Source of the DNA: an uncultured Faecalibacterium sp.
GTDB taxonomy: Bacteria; Bacillota; Clostridia; Oscillospirales; Ruminococcaceae
DNA length: 64,000 nt
Direction of reading: 5' to 3'
Assembly: GCA_937907025.1 (NCBI GenBank)
Contig: CALESJ010000006.1
Location: 1-64,000 of the forward strand
Positions 7,553-15,794 of this stretch are shown here, piece by piece. A program made the position numbers and the translations under genes. Every line of letters begins with the position of its first letter. The first letter of the stretch is position 1. The notes beneath the pieces were generated by a model. The model made no database searches, was not told where the DNA came from, and was given only the letters and a program-made list of their open reading frames with translations.

Positions 7553-8638
7553 TCAGTATTTGGCCGGGTTGGCGGACAGATACTTCTTGACCATCAGGGC
7601 CACCTTGAAGACAATCGCATCATCGAACTTGCGCAGGTCAAGGCCGGTGAGCTTCTTGATCTTTTCCAGACGGTAAACCAGGGTGTTGCGGTGGACAAAC
7701 AGGCCGCGGCTGGTTTCGGACACATTGAGGTTGTTCTCAAAGAAGCGCTGGATGGTGAACAGCGTTTCGGAGTCCAGGCTGTCGATGCTGTCCTGCTTGA
7801 ACACTTCATGCAGGAACGCCTCGCACAGGGTGGTGGGCAGCTGGTAGATCAGGCGGGCAATGCCCAGGTGATCATAGGAGATGACCTGCTTTTCGGTGTC
7901 GAAAACCTTGCCCACTTCCATGGCGATCTGGGCTTCCTTGAAGCTGGCCGCCAGGTCCTTGATGTTGCCGATGGGGGTGCCGATGCCCACCACAGCCTTG
8001 ATGTAATGCTCGCCCTGCAGGTTATCCACAATGGACGCTGCCAGCTTTTCCATATCACGGGTGCTGGTATCGGGGCGGATTTCCTTGACAAGAACGGTGT
8101 CGCTTTCGCTGATGTTGAAAACAAAGTCCTTCTGCTTGTCCGGGAACAGACCGCTGACCACATCGTAAGCGGAAATGTCGTTGCCGCTGGTCACACGGAT
8201 GAGCAGAACCACCCGCTGCACATCGGATACGAAGTGCAGTTCCCGTGCCTTGGCGTAAATATCGCCGGGCAGGATGTTATCCAGCACCACGTTCTTGATG
8301 AAGTTGGTCTTGTCGAACTTTTCATCGTGGTACTGCTTGATGCTCTGCAGGCTGATGGACAGCAGCGCCGCAAACTGGCTGGCGGTGGTATCGCTGCCTT
8401 CCACAAAGACGGCGTAATCGTTATGCTTCGCGTTGGAGAACTGATGGTAGGCGTAGCCGTCCTTGACAAAGGCATCCCCTGCCGTCAGACGGCTGGCAGC
8501 GAAGCCCTCACGCACTTCGCCGATCTGCCCCAGTTCGGAGCAGGAGATCACAGCCCCTGTTTCATCCACCACACCTACAACGCGGTCGATCGCGTCCTTC
8601 ATCTGGTAAACCACATTTTGGAATACCCTGTTCGCCAT
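7553..8638 (-). CDS. PucR/CdaR-family transcriptional regulator
   Basis: A 361-residue regulator. The start at 8638 (MANRVF) has AAGGAGAGG upstream; a longer frame to 8722 has no support. The N-terminal part (about 1-130) looks like a sensory domain, the middle (about 140-270) is typical of the GGDEF-like region of CdaR proteins, and the C-terminus has the PucR helix-turn-helix with VHRNTLVYRLEKI. Family members control purine, sugar-acid or amino-acid catabolism, but no catabolic gene is adjacent, so the target is unknown. It is a single-gene unit with its own promoter and terminator, between the division operon and the glycan genes. Confidence 0.8.
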   Translation of the reverse strand: MANRVFQNVVYQMKDAIDRVVGVVDETGAVISCSELGQIGEVREGFAASRLTAGDAFVKDGYAYHQFSNAKHNDYAVFVEGSDTTASQFAALLSISLQSIKQYHDEKFDKTNFIKNVVLDNILPGDIYAKARELHFVSDVQRVVLLIRVTSGNDISAYDVVSGLFPDKQKDFVFNISESDTVLVKEIRPDTSTRDMEKLAASIVDNLQGEHYIKAVVGIGTPIGNIKDLAASFKEAQIAMEVGKVFDTEKQVISYDHLGIARLIYQLPTTLCEAFLHEVFKQDSIDSLDSETLFTIQRFFENNLNVSETSRGLFVHRNTLVYRLEKIKKLTGLDLRKFDDAIVFKVALMVKKYLSANPAKY

Positions 8639-8743
8639 AAGCTGCCTCTCCTTACCATTGTGCTGAATGACCAAACCGCCGCACGGCCCCTCGCCGGTCA
8701 CTCTGCCGTTATTTTGACCCAAACCGACGGGTCCCTGATGTAT

Positions 8744-8772
8744 ATTTTACACAATCAACTTGACTTTTGCAA
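8744..8772 (-). promoter_or_regulatory. Promoter of the PucR/CdaR-type gene
   Basis: On the minus strand TTGCAA (8767-8772), 17 bases, TAAAAT (8744-8749), about 100 bases before the start codon. The rest of 8773-8929 is AT-rich and holds no other feature I can support. Confidence 0.65.
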
Positions 8773-8929
8773 CATATTTCAACGATAATTTCAATATTTT
8801 TTTGTGTAGTTTTGTTTTAGGGCCATTTTACCCTGTTTTTCCGGGCAAAAACGGGATGGTCTTTTTCCGTCAAAATGCCGATGCCTGTGCCGAAAAGTCG
8901 AACTCTGCAGGCAAAAACGGCCTGCACCG

Positions 8930-9550
8930 TTATTTTTGTTCCTTCTTGCGTTCTTCCATGGCACCGGTACCGCCTTCCACCACGCCGCGGCGCTCAAACA
9001 CATAGGTGATGGAGCGGAAGAAGATGGCCAGGTCCTTGCGGAAGGTGATGTCGGCGGCATACTCCCCATCGTATTTGGCCTTCACGTCAATGGGCAGTTC
9101 GTCCCGTCCGTTGACCTGGGCCAGACCGGTCAGGCCCGGGCGGATATCATTGGCATGGACCGCGTCCCGGGCTTCGATGAGGTCGTACTGGTTGTACAGG
9201 GCCGGACGCGGGCCTATAATGCTCATCTGCCCTGCCAGAATGTTATAAATCTGGGGCAGTTCGTCCAGACTGGTACGGCGCAGGAAGGCCCCGCTTTTGG
9301 TGATGTAGGAATTGGCATTTTTAAGTAGATGGGTGGGCACATCATGGGGGGTATCGCCCCGCATGGTACGGAATTTCAGGATGTTGAAATGGGTCTTGTG
9401 GGCGCCCACCCGGCGCTGCTTGAAAAAGACCGGTCCTGGGGAATCGATCTTGATCCAGATGGCCAGAATTGCCATGGGGATGGCCAGAATCACCGCGGCG
9501 ACGGCCGACAGCAGAAGGTCCAGAAGACGCTTGATATAGTTACGATACAT
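8930..9550 (-). CDS. Bacterial sugar transferase (PglC-like, short form)
   Basis: A 206-residue phosphoglycosyl transferase that moves a sugar-1-phosphate from a UDP-sugar to undecaprenyl phosphate, the first step of surface-glycan assembly. It has one N-terminal re-entrant hydrophobic segment (about 12-34), then SPGPVFFKQRRVG, KFRTM, the DELPQ motif and GPRP, all typical of the family; the C-terminal NGRDELP is also conserved. Short forms of this type include PglC. GGAGG lies about 7 bases before the ATG at 9550, which overlaps the end of the upstream dehydratase gene by 11 bases, so the two are coupled. The acidic and basic tail EERKKEQK is unusual but minor. Confidence 0.9.
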   Translation of the reverse strand: MYRNYIKRLLDLLLSAVAAVILAIPMAILAIWIKIDSPGPVFFKQRRVGAHKTHFNILKFRTMRGDTPHDVPTHLLKNANSYITKSGAFLRRTSLDELPQIYNILAGQMSIIGPRPALYNQYDLIEARDAVHANDIRPGLTGLAQVNGRDELPIDVKAKYDGEYAADITFRKDLAIFFRSITYVFERRGVVEGGTGAMEERKKEQK

Positions 9551-11564
9551 CTTTGCCCTCCTTCTTGCTGTTTTCCAGGGCAGCCTGCCGCTGCGCCACC
9601 GCATGTTCGATTTCGCTCTTGTCGATGACGGTGGTGTTGCCGTGAGCCGCACTGACGGTGTGGTCCTCGTTCACCTTGCGGTTGGGATGATACCGTCCCA
9701 CAATGCGCTGCAGCCCCTTCACCACTTCTTCATCGTTGTGTTCGGCGCACACCTGCAGGTTCTGCAGTTCCTCATAGAAATGGGCCAGATCGATGTTCAT
9801 GGGCGGTGCAATGAAAATTTTGTTATGGGCGGTACGCATCATCTTATCCTGCTCGGAATCCAGCATCAGTTCCTCGTACAGCTTTTCGCCGGGGCGCAGG
9901 CCGGTGATCTCGATGGGAATATCCACACCGGGCTCATACCCGTAGAAGCGAATCAGACGGTTGGCCAGGTCCATAATGCGCACCGGCTCGCCCATATCCA
10001 GAACGTAGATACTGCCGCTCTTGGCCAGGCCTCCGGCCTGCAGCACCAGCTGCGCGGCCTCGGTGATGGTCATGAAGTAGCGCACGATGTCCGGATGGGT
10101 GATGGTGACGGGACCGCCGCGCTTGATCTGCTCCTCAAACAGGGGGATGACACTGCCGTGGCTGCCCAGCACGTTACCGAAACGCACCGCCATGCACTTC
10201 ATGGTGGTATTGCTGGCAAAAGTCTGGATGAGCATTTCACAGATGCGCTTGGTGCATCCCATGACGTTGGTGGGATTGACCGCCTTGTCGGTGGACAGCT
10301 GCACAAAGCGTTCCACATCGTGTTCCGCTGCCGAAGTCAGAAGGTTCTTGGTGCCGAAGACGTTGTTCTTCACCGCTTCGGCCGGGCTGGTTTCCATCAG
10401 AGGCACATGCTTGTGGGCCGCAGCGTGGAAGACCACCGAGGGGTGGTAGGTCTCAAAGACTTCATCCAGGCGGGCTTTATCGCGTATGGAACCGATGAGG
10501 GTAATGATGGGAGCATCGGCGCCGTACTTGTTGCGCAGCTCCATCTCCAGCTCATAGGCACAGTTTTCATAAATATCGAAAATCAGCAGCTGACGGGGGC
10601 TGTACCGCATGATCTGCCGGCAGAGCTCGCTGCCGATGGACCCGCCGCCGCCGGTGACCAGCACGATCTTGTCGTGCAGGTATTCGGAGATCTGGGCATT
10701 GTTCAGCTGAATTTCATCGCGGGAGAGGAAGTCGGCGGTGTTCAGTTCACGCAGACCGGCTACCACAGGTTTGCCGCTCTCGTCCACGGCCTGGGGGTCA
10801 TTGAGCATGCGCACCCGGCAGTGGGTGGAGTTGCAGAGGTTGATAACTTCCCGCAGGCGCTCGCCTTTCAGGGTGGTAATGGCAATGACGATCTCCACGA
10901 TATGGTATTTGCGTACCAGTTCGGGAATGTCCGAAATGGTGCCACGCACCGGCACGCCCTGCACACGCAGGTTCTTCTTGGTCAGGTCATCATCCACGAT
11001 GACCACCGGATTGCCGAAGGTGGAGTTTTTGGTCTTGCACAGGTTGACAGCCCAGGCGCCGGCATTGCCCGCGCCCACGATCAGCAGCGGGGTGGTATCC
11101 CGGGCCGTACGCGTCTTGGGCGAACTTCGGGTGTATTGGCGCACGGTGCGCATAAGCCGCCACAAGAAACGGACGCCCGCCACCGCCGCCGTATTGAGGA
11201 CCGCACCGATGATGAGCACCGTACCGCTGATGGTGCGGGTACGGAAGAGCATATCAAACAGTAAACTGAACCCGGTAGCCAGACCTGACAGACACATCAG
11301 ACGCGCCAGGTCCCGCATGCCGGCATACTCCCACATGATCTCATACAGGCCGCCGAACCAGAACACCACCATATAGATGGGCAGAATGTAGGTCAGCATG
11401 GGCGCCATGGCCACAATGACCTCGTGGCGGCGGAAGGCATCTTCCCCGTCGAAACGCAGCAGGATGGCAATATAGTAACACAGCACGATCAGCCCGCAGT
11501 CCAGCAGCATCAAAAGAATACGGCGCGGCAGGCCCTTGATCAGTTGTTCATTGGTTTTCTTCAT
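9540..11564 (-). CDS. Membrane NDP-sugar 4,6-dehydratase (PglF/CapD family)
   Basis: A 674-residue protein from ATG 11564. The N-terminal third has four or five membrane segments, then a first Rossmann domain (VGAGNAGAWAV, about 170-290), then an extended SDR domain with GGGGSIGSEL and the active-site stretch STDKAVNPTNVMGCTKR. Family members convert UDP-GlcNAc to the 4-keto-6-deoxy sugar. Pairing with a PglC-like transferase suggests that a deoxyamino sugar is the first sugar of a surface polymer. The transferase starts inside this gene's end. The promoter at 11697 leaves a leader of about 126 bases. Confidence 0.9.
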   Translation of the reverse strand: MKKTNEQLIKGLPRRILLMLLDCGLIVLCYYIAILLRFDGEDAFRRHEVIVAMAPMLTYILPIYMVVFWFGGLYEIMWEYAGMRDLARLMCLSGLATGFSLLFDMLFRTRTISGTVLIIGAVLNTAAVAGVRFLWRLMRTVRQYTRSSPKTRTARDTTPLLIVGAGNAGAWAVNLCKTKNSTFGNPVVIVDDDLTKKNLRVQGVPVRGTISDIPELVRKYHIVEIVIAITTLKGERLREVINLCNSTHCRVRMLNDPQAVDESGKPVVAGLRELNTADFLSRDEIQLNNAQISEYLHDKIVLVTGGGGSIGSELCRQIMRYSPRQLLIFDIYENCAYELEMELRNKYGADAPIITLIGSIRDKARLDEVFETYHPSVVFHAAAHKHVPLMETSPAEAVKNNVFGTKNLLTSAAEHDVERFVQLSTDKAVNPTNVMGCTKRICEMLIQTFASNTTMKCMAVRFGNVLGSHGSVIPLFEEQIKRGGPVTITHPDIVRYFMTITEAAQLVLQAGGLAKSGSIYVLDMGEPVRIMDLANRLIRFYGYEPGVDIPIEITGLRPGEKLYEELMLDSEQDKMMRTAHNKIFIAPPMNIDLAHFYEELQNLQVCAEHNDEEVVKGLQRIVGRYHPNRKVNEDHTVSAAHGNTTVIDKSEIEHAVAQRQAALENSKKEGKDVS

Positions 11565-11696
11565 TCGCTCTATCTTCCCTGTTTCCGGCAAAACGGACGG
11601 CCCGGACAAAAAACGGCCGTCCCTGCCACAGTATATGACGGGGCGCATCGTTCTGCGACGCGGCTTCCCGTTCCTTGTATTTTGACTTCAGCTTGT

Positions 11697-11726
11697 ATTA
11701 TAACACGAAATTGCCCCGTTTGTCCC
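11697..11726 (-). promoter_or_regulatory. Promoter of the glycan operon
   Basis: On the minus strand a perfect TATAAT (11697-11702) with GGGACA (11721-11726) 18 bases upstream. The -35 box is weak and sits between the arms of an inverted repeat (11711-11742), which suggests control by a DNA-binding protein. Confidence 0.65.
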
Positions 11727-11742
11727 TACTAACACGGGGCAA
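11711..11742. repeat. Inverted repeat spanning the -35 region of the glycan promoter
   Basis: Arms TTGCCCCGT (11711-11719) and ACGGGGCAA (11734-11742), 9 bp perfect, enclose 14 bases that hold the -35 box. It could be an operator, or the hairpin of a weak terminator for glmS, but no U-run follows in the leftward direction, so the operator reading is preferred. Confidence 0.45.
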
Positions 11743-11818
11743 ACGGAGCAAAAGGCACACAAAATCACCAAAAAAATTTTGGCAATTCAAACAAAAGTGC
11801 TCCAAATGTTCAATTTCT

Positions 11819-13660
11819 TTATTCCACGGTCACACTCTTGGCCAGGTTGCGGGGTTTATCCACGTCCAGGCCCTTGGCGCAGCTGACATAGTACGCCAGC
11901 AATTGCAGCGGAATGACCGACAGGCTGATGGCAAAGTGGGGGTCGGTCTTGGGCACATAGACGGTAAAACCGGCGGTATCCTCAATGTTGTAATTGCCGT
12001 AGCTGGTCAATCCCATAAGGAACGCACCGCGGCTCTTGGCTTCCACCAGGTTGGAAACGGTCTTTTCGTACAGGTCGGGCTGGGTCAAAATGCCCACCAC
12101 CAGCGTGCCCTTCTCCACCAGAGAGATGGGGCCGTGCTTCATCTCCCCTGCCGCAAAGGCTTCGGAGTGGATGTAGCTGATCTCCTTGAATTTCAGGCTG
12201 CCTTCCAGGGCCACCGCATAATCCAGGCCGCGCCCGATGAAGAAAACATCATGGGCGTTGGCATACTTGCTGGCAAACCACTGGATGCGCTCCTTATCGG
12301 CCAGCGTCTTTTCGATCTTATCCGGCAGAGTCTGCAGTTCCGCCACCAGTGCAGCGGCACGGTCCTCATCCAGCACGCCGCGGTCCTGCCCGAAAGCGAT
12401 GGCCAGCAGATAACAGGCAGCCAGCTGGGTACTGTACGCCTTGGTGGTAGCCACGGCGATTTCCGGCCCGGCCCAGGTATACAGGGTGGCGTCGGCTTCC
12501 CGGGCAATGGAAGACCCCACCACGTTCACGATGCCGATGGTGCGCACGCCCCGGTCCTTGCACAGACGCAGGGCGGCCAGGGTGTCGGCGGTTTCGCCGC
12601 TCTGGCTGATAATGATGGCCAGGGAATCCGGCTCCAGCACCGGGTCACGGTACCGGAACTCGCTGGCCACATCCACCTCCACCGGGATGCGGGCCAGGCT
12701 TTCGAACACATAGCGCGCGGCTACACCCACATGATAAGCGGAACCGCAGCCCACAATATAGATGCGGCGCACCCCGCGGATTGCCTCCGCATCCAGGGAA
12801 AGCTCGCTCAGATCCACCTTGCCGTCCTTGATACGGGGGCTCAGGGTATCCCGCACGGCGGCAGGCTGTTCGTGGATTTCCTTCATCATGAAATGCTCGT
12901 AGCCGCCCTTTTCGGCCGCTTCGGCATCCCATTCGATGGTGGTGGCATCCTTCTCCACCGGGTCAAGGTCGATGTTAAAGAATTCAATGGAGTCGGGGGT
13001 CAGGCGGGCGATCTCCAGGTTGTCGATGTAATAGACGGTGCGGGTATATTTGAGCAGGGCCGGCACATCGGACGCAATGAGATTGCCATCCTCGGCATGG
13101 CCCACAATGAGCGGGCTGTCCTTGCGAACCGCATAGACAACACCGGGCTGGTCGGCAAACAGGATGCCCAGTGCATAGGAGCCGCGCACGCGCAGCATCA
13201 TCCGGGTGATGGACCCCAGCGGGTCGCCGGCCGCTTCACCGGTATAATAGTAGTCAATGAGCTGGGCCACCACTTCGGTATCGGTCTGGGAAACAAAATT
13301 GTACCCGCGATTGATGAGCCAGTCTTTCAGTTCCTGGTAGTTTTCGATGATACCGTTATGCACCACCGCGATTTTTTCATCCCGGCTGTAATGAGGATGG
13401 GCGTTGACCACCGAGGGCTCGCCATGGGTGGCCCAGCGGGTATGGCCGATGCCGCAGGTTCCGGGTACGGCGGTACCGGCATCGGTCATCTCGCTCAGAA
13501 CGCGCAGGCGTCCTTTGGCCTTGACGATCTCGATCTTGCCGGCTTCATTCTGCACCGCCAGTCCGGCCGAATCATAGCCGCGGTATTCCAGCTTGGCAAG
13601 GCCATCCAACAAAATCGGGGCGGCCTGGGTGCGGCCGGTAAAACCAACGATTCCACACAT
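11819..13660 (-). CDS. glmS: Glutamine-fructose-6-phosphate aminotransferase GlmS
   Basis: A 613-residue enzyme making glucosamine-6-phosphate from fructose-6-phosphate and glutamine, the entry to peptidoglycan and amino-sugar synthesis. It starts MCGIVGF, with Cys2 as the glutaminase nucleophile; the ATG at 13660 has GGAGGG 8 bases upstream. Two SIS isomerase domains follow, with SQSGETADT in the first, and the family ending LAKSVTVE closes the protein. The leader is only about 56 bases and contains no glmS ribozyme. The gene precedes the UDP-GlcNAc-using glycan operon, which fits the supply of amino sugar. Confidence 0.96.
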   Translation of the reverse strand: MCGIVGFTGRTQAAPILLDGLAKLEYRGYDSAGLAVQNEAGKIEIVKAKGRLRVLSEMTDAGTAVPGTCGIGHTRWATHGEPSVVNAHPHYSRDEKIAVVHNGIIENYQELKDWLINRGYNFVSQTDTEVVAQLIDYYYTGEAAGDPLGSITRMMLRVRGSYALGILFADQPGVVYAVRKDSPLIVGHAEDGNLIASDVPALLKYTRTVYYIDNLEIARLTPDSIEFFNIDLDPVEKDATTIEWDAEAAEKGGYEHFMMKEIHEQPAAVRDTLSPRIKDGKVDLSELSLDAEAIRGVRRIYIVGCGSAYHVGVAARYVFESLARIPVEVDVASEFRYRDPVLEPDSLAIIISQSGETADTLAALRLCKDRGVRTIGIVNVVGSSIAREADATLYTWAGPEIAVATTKAYSTQLAACYLLAIAFGQDRGVLDEDRAAALVAELQTLPDKIEKTLADKERIQWFASKYANAHDVFFIGRGLDYAVALEGSLKFKEISYIHSEAFAAGEMKHGPISLVEKGTLVVGILTQPDLYEKTVSNLVEAKSRGAFLMGLTSYGNYNIEDTAGFTVYVPKTDPHFAISLSVIPLQLLAYYVSCAKGLDVDKPRNLAKSVTVE

Positions 13661-13722
13661 ACGGGTTCCCTCCAGTTCAAGGTATATTGTTTCCACCGGG
13701 TCATTTGTCACATGATTCATTA

Positions 13723-13751
13723 AGTATATGCGATTTTGCGGCAAATGTCCA
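13723..13751 (-). promoter_or_regulatory. Promoter of glmS
   Basis: On the minus strand TGGACA (13746-13751), 17 bases, TATACT (13723-13728). It lies just downstream of a complete leftward terminator (13774-13807), so glmS transcription starts after that terminator. Confidence 0.75.
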
Positions 13752-13773
13752 CCTTGGAACCATCCGCAAATAA

Positions 13774-13881
13774 AAAACGGACGGCCGTCAAGGGCAACGG
13801 TCGTCCGCCGCACGCATTCTCCCTTTCCAGTTTCTTACACCATAAAGACTTTTCAAAGCAGAGTCGCGTACTTGATATAGA
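13774..13881 (-). ncRNA. Possible short transcript upstream of glmS with its own terminator
   Basis: Leftward, a promoter TTGCTC-17-TATTCT (about 13882-13910) is followed about 100 bases later by an intrinsic terminator (10-bp stem with one mismatch, then TTTTTT, 13774-13807). Between them AAGGGAGA precedes an ATG opening a 9-codon frame (13788-13817) whose end enters the terminator stem. No other gene on this strand needs this terminator. It may be a small RNA or an attenuated leader. The existence of the transcript is inferred. Confidence 0.35.
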
Positions 13882-14025
13882 ATACCACGAATCACCGCGC
13901 AGAGCAAGTCAAAAACCCATTCAAACGGCCCTGGCAGGGGTTTTCGGTTTCTTTTCTGAAGATTCTTCGGTATTTTATAGTAATTTCCTAAAAATCGAAA
14001 CCGTCCGGGTATCCTTTTTCTCCCC

Positions 14026-14055
14026 TTGGCAGTACGGCGGCGGGTATGGTATAGT
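14026..14055 (+). promoter_or_regulatory. Promoter of the antiporter gene
   Basis: TTGGCA (14026-14031), 18 bases, TATAGT (14050-14055), about 40 bases before the GGAAGG ribosome site. Confidence 0.65.
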
Positions 14056-14099
14056 TAATTACAGTACGTTTTTTATTTTCCGAAAGAAAGGAAGGATTC

Positions 14100-15707
14100 A
14101 TGCTCCCATCTCTGCTGTTATTTTTGGCCGTGGTCATGCTGGCCTGCACAGCCTTTCTGAAACTGAGCGTCCGGCTGGGCATTCCGGCTCTGCTGGCATT
14201 CTTGTTTCTGGGTATGCTGTTCGGTTCGGACGGTCTGTTCAAGATTGCTTTTGATGATTATGCCGTCACCGAACAGATCTGCTCGGTTGCGCTGATCTTC
14301 ATCATGTTTTACGGTGGTTTCGGCACCAACTGGCGAGCGGCCCGCCCGGTGGCGGTGCCGTCCATCCTGCTTTCCAGTGTGGGTACTTTGCTGACTGCCC
14401 TGCTCACCGGCGGATTCTGCCATTTTGTGCTGGGGATGCCGCTGCTGCAGGGGCTTTTGTGCGGGGCCGTGCTGGGTTCCACCGACGCCGCCTCGGTCTT
14501 TTCCATTCTGCGTGCCCGGAATCTGGCCCTGAAAGAGAACACCGACTCGCTGCTGGAGGTGGAAAGCGGCAGCAACGACCCCTTTGCCTACATGCTCACC
14601 GCCGTCCTGCTGGCGGCCATGGAAACCGGCATCACCCCGGGCGGCGCCGCCCTTTTGCTGGTCAAGCAGCTGGCTTTCGGCCTGGTGTTCGGCTTCGGGG
14701 TAGGTATGGCTGCCTTGTGGCTGCTGCGGCGGCTGCGGTTTGCTTTTTCGGGGTCGGACACCATTCTGGTGGTGGCCACAGCTCTGCTGGCCTACGCCGC
14801 CCCTACCCTGCTGGGCGGCAACGGCTTTCTCAGCGTCTACATTGCCGGTATCATTCTGGGCAATGGGGATATCGGCCGCAAGGAAACGCTTGTACCGTTC
14901 TTTGACGGTGTCACCAGCATCATGCAGATGGTCCTGTTCTTTGTACTGGGACTTTTGTCCTATCCGTCCCGCATGCCCGCCGTACTGCTGCCTGCACTGG
15001 GAATTGCCCTGTTCCTGACCCTGGTGGCCCGACCAGTGGCGGTGTTTCTGCTCATGACCCCTTTCAAGGGCAGTCTGGGTCAAAAACTGCTGGTTTCCTT
15101 CTCCGGACTGCGGGGTGCGGCATCGGTCGTGTTTGCGGTGATGGCCGTCATCAGCCCGGCCTACATTGAGATGGACATTTTCCATATTGTCTTTGTGGTG
15201 GTCCTGTTCTCCATTCTGGTGCAGGGGTCGCTGCTGCCCGCCGTGGCCCGACACCTGGATATGATCGACACCAAGGGCAACGTTCTGAAAACCTTCAACG
15301 ACTATGTGGATGAAGCCCCGGTACAGTTCATTCAGGTATCGGTGCCTGCCGGGCACGCCTGGTGCGGCAAGGCTGTACGGGAGATTCTGCTGCCGCCGGG
15401 GACCATCCTGGTCAGCCTGCGCCGCGGGGACCAGACCCTGGTGCCGGACGGCAACACCGTATTGCAGCCGGACGATCTGCTGGTGCTCTGCGCACTGGAG
15501 CAGGAACAGGCCCCCGCCGCCGCCCTGACCGAAAAGGTCATCGCCGCCGGGGACCTGCCCGAAAGCAAGCGTCTGGCCGATCTGCCCCGCCGGGCAGGGG
15601 CGCTGATCGTACTCATCCGTCGGGGAGAGGAATACCTGATCCCCAACGGCGACACGGTCCTGCAGGACGGCGACTTGCTGGTCATCAACAACACCGAAGC
15701 ACACTGA
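14100..15707 (+). CDS. CPA1-family K+/H+ or Na+/H+ antiporter with two C-terminal RCK_C domains
   Basis: A 535-residue membrane antiporter. About twelve hydrophobic segments fill residues 1-390; GSTDAASVFSILR and the ESGSNDP motif of the ion-binding core are present. The cytoplasmic tail has two TrkA-C type domains, each with a RRG..LVPDG.TVLQ.DDLL-like pattern (about 405-460 and 480-533), typical of NhaP2/CvrA-type potassium-proton antiporters that respond to nucleotides. The likely role is pH and potassium homeostasis. It is a single-gene rightward unit between its own promoter and a strong terminator. The ion cannot be fixed from sequence. Confidence 0.85.
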   Translation: MLPSLLLFLAVVMLACTAFLKLSVRLGIPALLAFLFLGMLFGSDGLFKIAFDDYAVTEQICSVALIFIMFYGGFGTNWRAARPVAVPSILLSSVGTLLTALLTGGFCHFVLGMPLLQGLLCGAVLGSTDAASVFSILRARNLALKENTDSLLEVESGSNDPFAYMLTAVLLAAMETGITPGGAALLLVKQLAFGLVFGFGVGMAALWLLRRLRFAFSGSDTILVVATALLAYAAPTLLGGNGFLSVYIAGIILGNGDIGRKETLVPFFDGVTSIMQMVLFFVLGLLSYPSRMPAVLLPALGIALFLTLVARPVAVFLLMTPFKGSLGQKLLVSFSGLRGAASVVFAVMAVISPAYIEMDIFHIVFVVVLFSILVQGSLLPAVARHLDMIDTKGNVLKTFNDYVDEAPVQFIQVSVPAGHAWCGKAVREILLPPGTILVSLRRGDQTLVPDGNTVLQPDDLLVLCALEQEQAPAAALTEKVIAAGDLPESKRLADLPRRAGALIVLIRRGEEYLIPNGDTVLQDGDLLVINNTEAH

Positions 15708-15727
15708 TTTTCTCATACAGACATGCC

Positions 15728-15771
15728 AAAAGCCCCGCCATACCGGGAACGGTACGACGGGGCTTTTTCTT
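15728..15771. terminator. Bidirectional terminator between the antiporter and pheT
   Basis: Stem AAAAGCCCCG / CGGGGCTTTT with an inner stem, flanked by A-run and T-run, so it can end both the rightward antiporter transcript and the leftward pheST transcript. Confidence 0.9.
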
Positions 15772-15794
15772 TATGAAGAATGAAGAAATCAGAC

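Noticed and set aside
13661..13722. glmS ribozyme in the glmS leader
   Set aside because: The leader is only about 56 bases and has no ribozyme core; the upstream hairpin is a simple terminator.
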